A DNA stretch of 64,000 nt from Cyclobacterium sp. 1_MG-2023 (GTDB lineage Bacteria; Bacteroidota; Bacteroidia; Cytophagales; Cyclobacteriaceae), in NCBI RefSeq assembly GCF_030546805.1, contig NZ_JAUOPC010000001.1, positions 208,081-272,080 of the forward strand, read 5' to 3'. The first letter of the stretch is position 1. Each line of letters starts with the position of its first letter. Under the pieces are notes generated by a model that worked only from the letters and a program-made list of their open reading frames with translations, was not told where the DNA came from and searched no databases. Made by a program: the position numbers and the translations under genes. Below, piece by piece: positions 27,417-36,539 of this stretch.

Positions 27417-27842
27417 GAGGGTGATGGAGTGATTGAGTGATGGGGTGATTGGGTGATGCAGTGAGAAGTGGGTGGTAGTTCGGTTGATTTAGCATGAAAA
27501 TGAGGGTTATGCTGTGGAATTAGATTGATTTCTTTTAAAAATTAATTAGCCTGGTTTTGGCCAAATCATTTAACTATATATTTTCCAACGTAAAAATGGT
27601 TTTTAGAAATATAGTGAAGCTGTTCAAAAAAAAAGATGATATGCTATCATAAATAGGAAGAAAGTGTTATTTTCTTTTCCCTCAAATCACCTTTTTTAGG
27701 TTAGAATTAAATAAAGATTCCATATAAATTACAGTAAAAGTCCGAAATTATCAATTATCTGTATTTATTACCTACTATTTTTTGTATATGAAAAGCTTTT
27801 ATATTATAATGAGATTTAGTTTAATAAATCACATTATATTCT
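27417..27842. other. Intergenic region starting with a degenerate GTGAT-type tandem repeat
   Basis: Directly after the sialidase-like stop, at about 27417-27465, the units 'gtgatggagtgattg', 'agtgatggggtgattg' and 'ggtgatgcagtgag' form a degenerate 8-nt to 16-nt tandem array with a strongly G/T-rich strand. The rest, to the LuxR gene, is A/T-rich and contains no visible gene. Confidence 0.5.
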
Positions 27843-28643
27843 ATGAAAGAATTTTCAAGTGATCGCGTAATAGACCTTTGGAAAAAAGAGTATTCATCTA
27901 AACTAAACAAACCCACAAAATACAATCCATCCCAGCAATTTCATCAAATTGCTAATATGTGTGCTCCTGGAAAATTCTTCTATTACATTTTAAATATTAA
28001 CAATATTAGTTTAGATTTTATTCATCCAAACGTGGAATATGTTTTGGGAATCAAACCTGAGGATGCTTCAATAGGCTGCTTATTAAAATCAACCTTACCA
28101 AAAGAGCTAGAAATTATAATAAAGAAAGAAAAAATTATATCTGAGTTTATTTCAACTTTTTCAGATCATAATGATTTGCTTAATTACAAGATAGTATATA
28201 CTTATAAGTGCAAAGGGGTAAAAGGAAAAATTCAAACTATGATGATTCAAACAACACCACTTACACTTTCTGAAACCTGTAAAATCGAGCATTTATTTGT
28301 TATACATTCTGATATCAGCCACCTTGGAAATGTGAGTACTGATTGGATATCTTTTAGAAGTCTTAACGGTAAAAAATCATACTTAAAAATCAAAGCACAT
28401 CACGGGCGTTTTGATCCAAAGCTAGCCAACCTTGATAAACCTTCCTGTATTTTTGATCTTACTAAAAGGGAGTTAGAAATCTTAAAATTGATGAGTCAAG
28501 GTTTAAATGCAAAAGCAATTTCAGAGAAACTCCATATTTCTTTTAATACTACACGAACCCATCGTCAAAATATACTCTCCAAAGCAAATGCATCAAATAC
28601 AGCTGAATTAATAGCGAAATGCCTTTCCGAAGGGATTCTATAA
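27843..28643 (+). CDS. LuxR-type transcriptional regulator with N-terminal PAS-like sensor
   Basis: 266 residues. The C-terminal 65 residues are a LuxR/FixJ helix-turn-helix: 'FDLTKRELEILKLMSQGLN' then 'AKAISEKLHISFNTTRTHR' and 'QNILSKANASNTAELI', with the typical E-hydrophobic-L-x-L-x-x-x-G start. The N-terminal part (about residues 40-160) has PAS-like features ('YYILNINNISLDFIHPNVEY', 'VLGIKPEDA'), fitting a cytoplasmic ligand- or redox-sensing domain. It has no receiver domain and no transmembrane segment. It lies upstream of a run of exported-protein genes on the same strand (28846-36192), which are candidate targets. Confidence 0.88.
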   Translation: MKEFSSDRVIDLWKKEYSSKLNKPTKYNPSQQFHQIANMCAPGKFFYYILNINNISLDFIHPNVEYVLGIKPEDASIGCLLKSTLPKELEIIIKKEKIISEFISTFSDHNDLLNYKIVYTYKCKGVKGKIQTMMIQTTPLTLSETCKIEHLFVIHSDISHLGNVSTDWISFRSLNGKKSYLKIKAHHGRFDPKLANLDKPSCIFDLTKRELEILKLMSQGLNAKAISEKLHISFNTTRTHRQNILSKANASNTAELIAKCLSEGIL

Positions 28644-28845
28644 AATAAATAAACTCGAAATTGTAAAATAAATACGCTTTTTGAGTGACCATAAATATTA
28701 TAATATGGTGTTAATTGCATTTGATAAATATGTCATTATTGCATTTAAGTTAAATCCATAATTCTAAAATATTAGACAAATATAGGGACTAAAAAAAACA
28801 TGTCACTAATATATTTTGTCACCCCACTTATAATATGCGTGGCTT

Positions 28846-30762
28846 ATGAAAAAATTACTACTTTATATGATTTCAATTATTGCGCAAGTTTCACCTTTAA
28901 TAGCGCAACAATCAGAAGGTTCGTGGATTCTAGAATTTGAAAAAAAACCGATTTGGAAATCTGTAGATTTACAAATGAAAATGCTATATTATTATGATGA
29001 TGAGCGCTTGCACGCCTATGACTACATCAATAAAAAATACGCCTGGCAGGTAGATTTGCCTAATTTTAAGGGTGCAGATCATAAATATTCCCTTAGTAAT
29101 CCAAATATACAACTCACACAAGAAAAAGCTTTTACATTTAATGAAAAAGTTAAAAAATCGGTAATTTTAAATAGGACTACAGGAGAAGTGCTTTTTAATA
29201 CATTTGAAATGGAAGAATTTGAAGACACTCAGATTCATTACTCTCTTGACCATAAGTATGCTCTATTGGTTAGAATTGAAAGAATTAAAAAAGATAAGAA
29301 GAAGGGGATCGATAAACAAGTTAATAAATACTTGAGTTTGATAAAACTTGGTGATTCAAAAGTTTTATGGACAATTAAATTGCCAGAATATGAGGGGAAA
29401 GGAAAATTTTTTGCTAAAAATTATGATTTTGAGTTTGGTCCAGTTGCTAACGATGAGGTAGTAGTTTTTTCCTATGGACTAGATTTGTATGCGTATAATG
29501 TTACTGATGGAAGTTTACGGTGGAAAAAAGAAATCGATGCCGAAGGCATAACGCATTTACGCGTCCCAGGGACTGGTATAAAAAAAAGGGGGTTTATTCT
29601 TACCTATAATAACCCTGAAAAGGATAATTTAGAAATGGATCTTATAGACTTTGAAAATGGTGATCCTCTATGGGAAGAACCAATTGATTTTGGAAGATAT
29701 TATAGTATTACTTTTGGGCCAGAATCAATTTTAGTAAAATCTGCAAATGGCTTTAATTATGTGGATTACAAAGGAAATTATAGATGGAACGAAAGTGTAA
29801 AGACTAAAGGTAAAATTGTAAAAATATACCAACAAGATGGAGGTTTTCTAATAATTGAAGAAATGCCTCAACCAACTAAAGATTATAAATATACAGTGAA
29901 TTGGTTGGATAAAGATCAAAAATTTGCATTTGAAGAATCATATCCTATCCCTACTTCAAATATCCGTGAAGGAATTAATTTGAATGGTTATTTAATCCTT
30001 ATAACAGATAGGGATTTTTATACATTTAATTTACAAGAAGGAAAAATAATAGCTAAGAATTCACTGTATAAGAATCAGGCATTTGCCATTAATGAGTTGA
30101 ATAAGGACATAATTTTTACTGATTACCATTCAGCCTATCGCTTAGCTGAAAATCAGAAGGAACCGGTTATGTTGATTGATAAACCTTCTTTTCGTTCTAA
30201 AAAGGACACAATTTGGAGAATTGAGGCCTACGAAGATAAATATTCTCTTATAACAAGGGAGGAAATGGTTCAATATGACTACCACGGCAATGAAACTGGC
30301 CATATTAATTATAATACTTCATCTAAGGTTTTGAATGTATTGGCAAATGTTGCAATTATTGCAGTTGGTGTTGCTTTTCAAGACGATATAGCCAGAATGA
30401 ATAGAATGGTTTATGAAAGTGGTTTAATCGATAGTGATGAGTTCTTTTCGAATCTTGAACTAATGGCTGTCGGAGGGATTGGTTCAGCTGCTGTTCTTGG
30501 TAAGGCTATTTATAATGTTGCTGACATGTTTGAAGGAAATAAACCTGTAAATAATCCCTATGCTAAAATGGACAAATTGTGGATATATAGGGATAAACTT
30601 GATGAAGCAGGTTGGGGATTACGCATCATAGATACCGAAACAAGTACTGAACTATATCAGTTGAATTTAGAAAACGGTAAAAATTTCAGTTATGTAGTAG
30701 ATGAAGCGTCTGAGATCATTATTAGTACAAAAGATGAGTCTATAATGTTTTTCCAATTGTAA
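28846..30762 (+). CDS. Exported PQQ-type beta-propeller-like protein
   Basis: 638 residues with a signal peptide ('MKKLLLYMISIIAQVSPLIAQQ', cleavage near residue 21). Repeated patterns of the form 'LYAYNVTDGSLRWKKEID' and 'LHAYDYINKKYAWQVDLP' are the W-x-x-x-[LI] and aY-G-x-x-x-W repeats of PQQ-binding-like propellers (the BamB-like fold). A hydrophobic Gly/Ala-rich stretch, about residues 495-565 ('VLANVAIIAVGVAFQDDIA', later 'MAVGGIGSAAVLGKAIY'), interrupts the propeller and is unusual; it could be a membrane hairpin or an inserted helical domain. No enzyme motif is visible. It is the first gene after the LuxR regulator. Confidence 0.65.
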   Translation: MKKLLLYMISIIAQVSPLIAQQSEGSWILEFEKKPIWKSVDLQMKMLYYYDDERLHAYDYINKKYAWQVDLPNFKGADHKYSLSNPNIQLTQEKAFTFNEKVKKSVILNRTTGEVLFNTFEMEEFEDTQIHYSLDHKYALLVRIERIKKDKKKGIDKQVNKYLSLIKLGDSKVLWTIKLPEYEGKGKFFAKNYDFEFGPVANDEVVVFSYGLDLYAYNVTDGSLRWKKEIDAEGITHLRVPGTGIKKRGFILTYNNPEKDNLEMDLIDFENGDPLWEEPIDFGRYYSITFGPESILVKSANGFNYVDYKGNYRWNESVKTKGKIVKIYQQDGGFLIIEEMPQPTKDYKYTVNWLDKDQKFAFEESYPIPTSNIREGINLNGYLILITDRDFYTFNLQEGKIIAKNSLYKNQAFAINELNKDIIFTDYHSAYRLAENQKEPVMLIDKPSFRSKKDTIWRIEAYEDKYSLITREEMVQYDYHGNETGHINYNTSSKVLNVLANVAIIAVGVAFQDDIARMNRMVYESGLIDSDEFFSNLELMAVGGIGSAAVLGKAIYNVADMFEGNKPVNNPYAKMDKLWIYRDKLDEAGWGLRIIDTETSTELYQLNLENGKNFSYVVDEASEIIISTKDESIMFFQL

Positions 30763-30888
30763 TGGAATCACACCAAACCTATCTAGATAATTACAGTGTA
30801 ATTGAATCAAATATAACTTTACTTATATAAGTATTTTAAAATATATTAATAAACAGTATTACCTATCATAACATTCTATTTGTAAATA

Positions 30889-31971
30889 ATGAAAAGTGAA
30901 TTTAATAATTATCTAATGATCATAAAAATAAATAATGTAACGACTATCTCTCTATTCTTTTTATTTTTTATAATGACATTATTTGCTACATATGGGCAAC
31001 GCCCCAACTCAAAAGCGATTAAATTCGATATAAGGCAACCTCCCTCAAATCCTTTACCTACCAATGTTAAAACCTACTATGGTGAGTATTTGAATAAAAC
31101 CTCAAATTTCAGGACTTCAACACTCTCTTCTGACGATCCAGAAAAGGAAGGTAAAAGAATTGTGCTTTATGGATATAAACGAGCAGAAAGTAAGTTGTCA
31201 GCTGATGTATTATTAACTATTACCGTTAATGGGGCTAATTATGAGAAGAGTATAGAATCATACAAAGGAAAGAAAAAACAAAAAGACGGGACTGTTATTG
31301 AGGTGACTGAGTATACTTTTCGAGTCATCGCAAAACTCAACACCAGTGTTGAAATGAGAGATTTACGAAATGATAAAGTTCTTATTCTTCAGGAGGGACT
31401 TGAAATGGTAGATCAATGGGAATCAAGTTTTCTTGAGTCTAAAGCCTTAGCCGAAAAAGGCCTTAAAGTGAGTGGAATACCTAATGTACCTTATCAATAT
31501 GCTTCTATTTACAAAAAGCGTTTTAATGAGTTTGTTGATAGAGTAAATAATGATTATGGTTTTCCGATTGTAAATTTCAAATTTCAGATTGCAACAGGAA
31601 AAGCCAGAAAATTTGAATATGAAGATCTCAACAGTGCTTATTCTAAAATTAAAAATTTAGCATCGAAATACCCGGTCTCTGATATGTCAAATGAGTATAG
31701 ACTGGAATTGCAAGAATGTGTGGAAATTTGGAAAGAAGCATTAAATGAGTATCAACCAAACAAAAAAAAGGCTAGAATTAACGATAAGATTGCTGGTGCA
31801 TTGTTTATGAATATTGCGAAAGCCTATTTTATGATGCAAGACTGGAAGATGGTCTATACCTTTTGCGATAAAGCTAAAAGTTTCAAAACAGAGATGAATT
31901 CTGCAAATAATTTATATGAACGAACAGCAGTTCTAGAAGAGAGATATTATGGTATTGCGAAGCTTAATTAG
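30889..31971 (+). CDS. Exported protein of unknown function
   Basis: 360 residues. A signal segment ('TISLFFLFFIMTLFATYGQ') follows 18 residues in, so the true start may be the second Met (residue 14, 'MIIKINNVT'). The mature part begins 'RPNSKAIKFDIRQPPSNPLP'; its last third has a TPR-like helical pattern ('ALFMNIAKAYFMMQDWKM', 'VYTFCDKAKSFKTEMNSANN'). I do not recognise the family. It follows the propeller gene by 126 nt on the same strand and may form one unit with it. Confidence 0.6.
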   Translation: MKSEFNNYLMIIKINNVTTISLFFLFFIMTLFATYGQRPNSKAIKFDIRQPPSNPLPTNVKTYYGEYLNKTSNFRTSTLSSDDPEKEGKRIVLYGYKRAESKLSADVLLTITVNGANYEKSIESYKGKKKQKDGTVIEVTEYTFRVIAKLNTSVEMRDLRNDKVLILQEGLEMVDQWESSFLESKALAEKGLKVSGIPNVPYQYASIYKKRFNEFVDRVNNDYGFPIVNFKFQIATGKARKFEYEDLNSAYSKIKNLASKYPVSDMSNEYRLELQECVEIWKEALNEYQPNKKKARINDKIAGALFMNIAKAYFMMQDWKMVYTFCDKAKSFKTEMNSANNLYERTAVLEERYYGIAKLN

Positions 31972-32456
31972 GAAAACAACATTAGGGTAGTTTTATAGCA
32001 CTGTACTAATTGTAGCCCCTTATAGTGTACAGGAGTAATAAAGCCTTAATATCCTCCATAATTTTCAACTAATGGAAAATTTCTTGCGTCGAAAAAAAAT
32101 CACTATATAGGCTTTCAAGTTAGAAAAATTTTAACTAGCTAAAATTTTTCTTTGTTAATTAAATATATAGATGTTGATTAACATGGACAAAATGAGACTG
32201 TTGCTGGAACCTGAATAAATCAAAGCATTTGCATTTTAATATAATTTGAGTTCAGTGTTTACTGGTTTTGAAAGCCTTTGGTGTTGCTTCCAAATGGATC
32301 TCCTTTTAAGGCCAGGCTTCCCGATTGGGATCCGAACTTATAAAGACGATTACCCAATCCTTCTTTATAAGTTAATCCCTTTAAAGGCCATGGGTGCTGG
32401 TCATAAGGTATGAAAATAACGAAGAGTAATAAATATGATATAAAACATGCTCATCT
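31972..32456. other. Intergenic region with a coding-like remnant (about 32259-32414, - strand)
   Basis: No complete gene. On the - strand, 32414 down to a stop at 32259-32261 reads 'FIPYDQHPWPLKGLTYKEG...' through '...GDPFGSNTKGFQNQ', a composition that looks protein-like, without a start in a sensible place. The + strand of the same stretch is also open ('RPGFPIGIRTYKDDYPILLY'). Nested inverted repeats occur: 'cttataaag' / 'ctttataag' and 'gattggg' / 'cccaatc'. Either reading could be a relic; neither is called as a gene. Confidence 0.35.
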
Positions 32457-34232
32457 GTGAAGATTTTCAATTTAAAATATTGCCTTATCGCTTTTACATG
32501 GCTACTTGTCCTTCAATCTTGTACTGATGGGGAAGAGATGACACCACAGAATATGGCACCATCCATGACCGCCCAATCCTTTAATGTGTCAGAAGCTGCC
32601 GTTTCGGGAAATGTATTGGGTACAGTTAGTGCAATTGACCCAGATGGGGATGCGCTTACCTTTAGAATTTCTGCAAACGATAATAATCTGTTTAGCATAA
32701 GTTCCTCAGGAGCTTTAAGTTTGGCCACAGGACAAAGCCTGGACTTTGAAACAGCTACAAGCCATACCATCACGGTTTCCGTTTCTGATGGGGAGCTGAG
32801 CACCGAAGCGGATATGTCTATTACTGTAACAGACGAAAACGAGAATACAGCTCCTGAAATTTCCGGACAGCCCTTTACTGTAGCGGAAGACATTTCGGTC
32901 GGGGATCTAATTGGGACTGTGGTTGCTACAGATGCGGATGGGGATGCACTTACTTTCAGCATCTCTACCAATGACAGTGACCTATTTGAAATCACCTCAG
33001 AGGGTGAGCTAAGTCTGGCTACTGGAAAAAACTTGGATTTTGAAACCGCTACTGTACATACCATTACAATCACCGTGACAGATGGTAAGCTTGCTACGGA
33101 AGCAGAGATGACCATTAATGTTACGGATGTAGATGAGACGACCGTAACAGGTACAGGATTTATTACTACTTGGAAGACCACTAGAGTTAATGAGACTATA
33201 TTTATAAATACAAATCCAGATTTCACTTACAACTACTCGATAGATTGGGGTGATGGTACTATAGAAAATGGTCAAACTTCTGATGTTAGACATTCCTACG
33301 CTTTAGCTGATACTTATACAGTTGAAATCACTGGCGAATTTCCTGCCGTTTTTAAATCTTTAAGCAAGATTCAGACTGTTGAACAATGGGGCCATACCCA
33401 ATGGAAATCTATGGAATATGCTTTTTCTGATAGCCCTTATTTGAGGTTTAATGCATCTGATCTGCCTGACCTATCAGCCGTAACGAATATGAATGGGATG
33501 TTCTCCGGTGCTACTTCCTTCAATAGCGATATAAGCGCTTGGAATGTAAGCAGCGTTACAAACATGAATGGAATGTTCTCTGGCGCAACCTCCTTCAATG
33601 GAGATATTAGTGCTTGGGATGTAAGTAACGTGACCGAAATGTATGGGATGTTCTTCGAGGCCACTTCCTTCAATGGCGACCTTAGTAGTTGGGATGTAAG
33701 TAGTGTAACCGACATGAATGGAATGTTCAATGGCGCTATTTCCTTCAATAGCGATCTTAATGATTGGGACGTAAGCAATGTAATTTATATGGATCGTATG
33801 TTTCAGGACGCTGTTTCCTTCAATAGTGATCTCAATAAGTGGGATGTAAGTAGTGTAGAAGGAATGGGGCGAATGTTTGAAAACGCAACTTCATTTACCA
33901 GTAGCCTTGACGAATGGGACGTAACTAGTGTAACCACCATGCAAGACATGTTTTTTCGAGCCGAAGCTTTTAATGGCGATATTAGTACTTGGAATGTAAG
34001 TAACGTATCAAGAATGCAAGGGATGTTCCGGTCTGCCGTTAACTTCAATGGCGACTTAAGTAGTTGGGATGTAATCAATGTAACCGACATGTATTATATG
34101 TTTAATAACGCAAAAGCATTTAGTCAAGATCTGTCAGATTGGAATACTTCAAGCGTTACAAGTTGCAATGGCTTTAGTTCTGATTCGGGACTAACTCCTG
34201 ATCAATTACCAACAAAAGGTTGCTTTGAGTAA
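32457..34232 (+). CDS. Surface lipoprotein: two cadherin-like domains plus nine BspA/DUF285 repeats
   Basis: 591 residues starting at a GTG ('MKIFNLKYCLIAFTWLLVLQSC'), which puts the lipobox Cys at position 22; the following TDGEE is acidic, in line with a Bacteroidota surface-export signal. Two cadherin-like domains span about residues 32-130 and 131-230 ('SAIDPDGDALTFRIS', 'VATDADGDALTFSIS' with Ca-type acidic loops). A PKD-like stretch follows at about 235-300 ('YSIDWGDGTIENGQ'). Nine copies of a 25-residue unit follow at about 340-575, of the form 'NMNGMFSGATSFNGDISAWDVSSVT', i.e. BspA-type (DUF285) repeats known from bacterial adhesins and mycoplasma surface proteins. No type IX sorting domain is seen at the C-terminus. 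Probably an adhesin or glycan-binding lipoprotein. Confidence 0.85.
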   Translation: MKIFNLKYCLIAFTWLLVLQSCTDGEEMTPQNMAPSMTAQSFNVSEAAVSGNVLGTVSAIDPDGDALTFRISANDNNLFSISSSGALSLATGQSLDFETATSHTITVSVSDGELSTEADMSITVTDENENTAPEISGQPFTVAEDISVGDLIGTVVATDADGDALTFSISTNDSDLFEITSEGELSLATGKNLDFETATVHTITITVTDGKLATEAEMTINVTDVDETTVTGTGFITTWKTTRVNETIFINTNPDFTYNYSIDWGDGTIENGQTSDVRHSYALADTYTVEITGEFPAVFKSLSKIQTVEQWGHTQWKSMEYAFSDSPYLRFNASDLPDLSAVTNMNGMFSGATSFNSDISAWNVSSVTNMNGMFSGATSFNGDISAWDVSNVTEMYGMFFEATSFNGDLSSWDVSSVTDMNGMFNGAISFNSDLNDWDVSNVIYMDRMFQDAVSFNSDLNKWDVSSVEGMGRMFENATSFTSSLDEWDVTSVTTMQDMFFRAEAFNGDISTWNVSNVSRMQGMFRSAVNFNGDLSSWDVINVTDMYYMFNNAKAFSQDLSDWNTSSVTSCNGFSSDSGLTPDQLPTKGCFE

Positions 34233-34282
34233 AGATAAGGCGTTAGAAGAATTTCAAAAGACATAGACCTATATGATCCACT

Positions 34283-34308
34283 TTACGTGATTTTTTAAAA
34301 TCACGTAA
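34283..34308. repeat. 26-nt near-perfect palindrome
   Basis: ttacgtgatttt and its exact complement aaaatcacgtaa are separated by 2 nt. The site lies 51 nt downstream of the BspA-repeat gene and 81 nt upstream of the FISUMP gene. Four T's followed by A's in the centre make it a poor terminator, so it may be a regulator-binding site or a cruciform. Confidence 0.55.
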
Positions 34309-34389
34309 CCGTTAGGGAGTAGGTTTGAAATTGGCGATAAATTTTAAGATATGTAAAATTTAAATTACTATAATTAAGCTATTTGAATT

Positions 34390-36192
34390 ATGAGAATATT
34401 TAGAATATTAGTACCAACATTATGTGTTTTTATTATTTCAGCAAGTAGTCTTACTGCTCAGAAAAGAAATTTTCAGCTAGCAAAAGAGGCAAAAAAAAAT
34501 GACCGAAAATTTGTAGCTGCCTATGCTGCTACTGAGGTGCTGCTACATGAGGATGCTTCGAAAAGAATGGTTAGAAACTCGCATGAAATTTTAGCTGAAT
34601 TCATCGATGAAGGTCCGGAAGAAATGCAAAGTTTTATTAAGGATTTAGAAAGTCAAGCTGCAAAATATCATCGTGATGCATCCGTTAGCAAATTATCCAA
34701 CGTAGTTTCATTGATTAAGCAGCTTATAGAATATCAAGAAAACCTGGAACAAATTAGTCCGGAAAGACTTGCCGCACCTAACAAAAAAAGTAAACCAATA
34801 ACTGTGGTGAAGAAAAGCTATGATGATGAATTTAAACAGGCGCAAGTTGCGCTGTTAGATGTAAAATCAAAAGCGGCAGAAGATTATATACAGGAAGCAA
34901 GACTTATAAGTCCCAAAAAAAACATTGATCTCTTAAAAAAAGCCTATTCTCATTACGAAAAAGCCCGAGAGCTTAATCCTGAAGTTAAGTCTGAAATAAA
35001 AATTGAATTTACCAGTTTAGGGGATCTTATAGGTCTTCAAATTTTGGACCAAGCCAATAAACTACTGGAAAACTCGCAAAATGAATATAAGTTGGATAGC
35101 GCTTATACTTTACTTAAAAGTGCATCCTATTATACTCAAAATGGGGATGTTGTAAATAGAGAAAATGAGATTAAACTTGAACTCTGTGAATTCTACTACA
35201 CCAAGGCAAGTAATCTGCTTTTAGAACAAAGTACTCCTGAAAATATTCCTGAAAAACAAATACAAGAAACCGAGTCAAATGATGTAGAAGGCATCGAATT
35301 GAAAGTAAATAAAACAGTATTACTTAGTGCTCTACAGGAAAAAATTACTGGTGTCTCTTCAGAAAATGTTGAACAAACTTCAAATTCTGGGCTAAGTCAG
35401 GTATCAACAGTAAGCTCAATTAACGCTTCAAATGTCGGTATTGAATCGTTTAAGAATAGCCACAGAGCCTTGTTTTATTTAGAAAGGCTTATCAATATAG
35501 ATGAACAATACAAGGATGTGGAAACTTTAATAGCGAATGCGAAAAGACTCACTTATTATAAAGACGCGAGAGATGCCAAAATTTATCCCTCAGCGCAAAT
35601 TGGTGATTTAATTTGGATGACGAAAAACCTAAATTACGCCGTAGGTGCTGAGTACCAGTTTTATTGTTTCGGAGGAAACCCTGATGACAAAAGATTTATT
35701 GACGAGGAAAGTGCCTTTTACACTTACTCTGTGGCAACTAAGGGGTCAGCGAATTCCAATGGAATCAAAGGAATATGTCCAGTAGGCTGGCGAGTACCTT
35801 CTACTGAAGATTGGAAAAATTTAAAGGAAATGATAGTAAGTGATGATGCTAACTGGAGTATTTTCAACCCCGAATTTAGTGGATCAAACTCATTAAAAAT
35901 GTATGACCAACAGGTGGACCCGTGCGAAAAATGGACTGGAGGGTACTATGGCGTTTACTGGTCATCATCACTTTCTGAATATACAGCTTATGAAGGGGCC
36001 GAAAGAGAGACTAAAATTGACTATATTGAATTTTTTCAATCTAGCAATCCAATACCAAGAAAAGTCGGCGTTGAAAATCCATTAGTTAGAACAGGAGAAG
36101 ACTCCAAAATGGTATTGGGTGAAAATACTGGAAACAACAAAATGATGAATTGCAGATGTGTGATGGATGCAATAGCAACCAGTGAGTTATGA
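34390..36192 (+). CDS. Exported protein with C-terminal FISUMP domain
   Basis: 600 residues: a signal peptide ('MRIFRILVPTLCVFIISASS', cleavage near residue 24) and a long helical, partly coiled-coil region with TPR-like periodicity (about 25-300). A Ser/Asn/Glu-rich linker follows (about 300-370). The C-terminal FISUMP domain (Fibrobacter succinogenes major paralogous domain) is about 393-600: 'QIGDLIWMTKNLNYAVG', 'GICPVGWRVPSTEDWKNL', 'GGYYGVYWSSS', ending 'MNCRCVMD'. FISUMP proteins are numerous surface proteins in Fibrobacter and Bacteroidota; their role is not known. It closes the run of exported proteins downstream of the LuxR regulator. Confidence 0.85.
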   Translation: MRIFRILVPTLCVFIISASSLTAQKRNFQLAKEAKKNDRKFVAAYAATEVLLHEDASKRMVRNSHEILAEFIDEGPEEMQSFIKDLESQAAKYHRDASVSKLSNVVSLIKQLIEYQENLEQISPERLAAPNKKSKPITVVKKSYDDEFKQAQVALLDVKSKAAEDYIQEARLISPKKNIDLLKKAYSHYEKARELNPEVKSEIKIEFTSLGDLIGLQILDQANKLLENSQNEYKLDSAYTLLKSASYYTQNGDVVNRENEIKLELCEFYYTKASNLLLEQSTPENIPEKQIQETESNDVEGIELKVNKTVLLSALQEKITGVSSENVEQTSNSGLSQVSTVSSINASNVGIESFKNSHRALFYLERLINIDEQYKDVETLIANAKRLTYYKDARDAKIYPSAQIGDLIWMTKNLNYAVGAEYQFYCFGGNPDDKRFIDEESAFYTYSVATKGSANSNGIKGICPVGWRVPSTEDWKNLKEMIVSDDANWSIFNPEFSGSNSLKMYDQQVDPCEKWTGGYYGVYWSSSLSEYTAYEGAERETKIDYIEFFQSSNPIPRKVGVENPLVRTGEDSKMVLGENTGNNKMMNCRCVMDAIATSEL

Positions 36193-36539
36193 AATTACTT
36201 GGTCAAATATTAGAATATTCTTGATCTATATGGATTTCACTTATTGTTACTAGTGGGATTCGGTGATCGTTTCGTTAGTTATAAATCAGTTGTTATTATT
36301 TGGTGCCAAAGAAGTGGAATATTTATTTATTTTTATTTTTGACTATTTTTTAAAAAAAAATTTATAAAACTTAAAGCTATAATAATTAAAATATTGTAAA
36401 CATCTAATAATAAAAATTTTAACTCTGTATTTGAAATATTTTACAAATATTTTCTATTAACTTTTTTAAATCTGATTTGACTAATAAAGGCTAGTATCAC
36501 TTATATTTAGTTTTTTGAAATAGAGAGACCTGACCCAAG
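36193..36539. other. Intergenic region, A/T-rich, no gene seen
   Basis: About 350 nt, very A/T-rich with an A-run near 36353-36361. I see no gene, hairpin terminator or RNA. A promoter for the beta-helix gene is likely near its right end (a tatattta element near 36503), but the match to the Bacteroidota consensus is imperfect. Confidence 0.4.

Noticed and set aside
33437-34090. Open frames on the - strand opposite the BspA-repeat region, looking repetitive
   Set aside because: They are mirror images of the 75-nt coding repeat on the + strand; the real gene is the + strand lipoprotein.
33478-34180. Regularly spaced DNA repeat that could be mistaken for a CRISPR array
   Set aside because: The units are 75 nt, in frame, imperfect and encode the 25-residue BspA repeat; there are no conserved short repeats with unique spacers.
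32457-34232. Type IX secretion C-terminal domain on the surface proteins
   Set aside because: The BspA-repeat protein ends 'LTPDQLPTKGCFE' without the sorting-domain pattern, and it has a lipobox instead; I see no such tail on the other exported proteins either.
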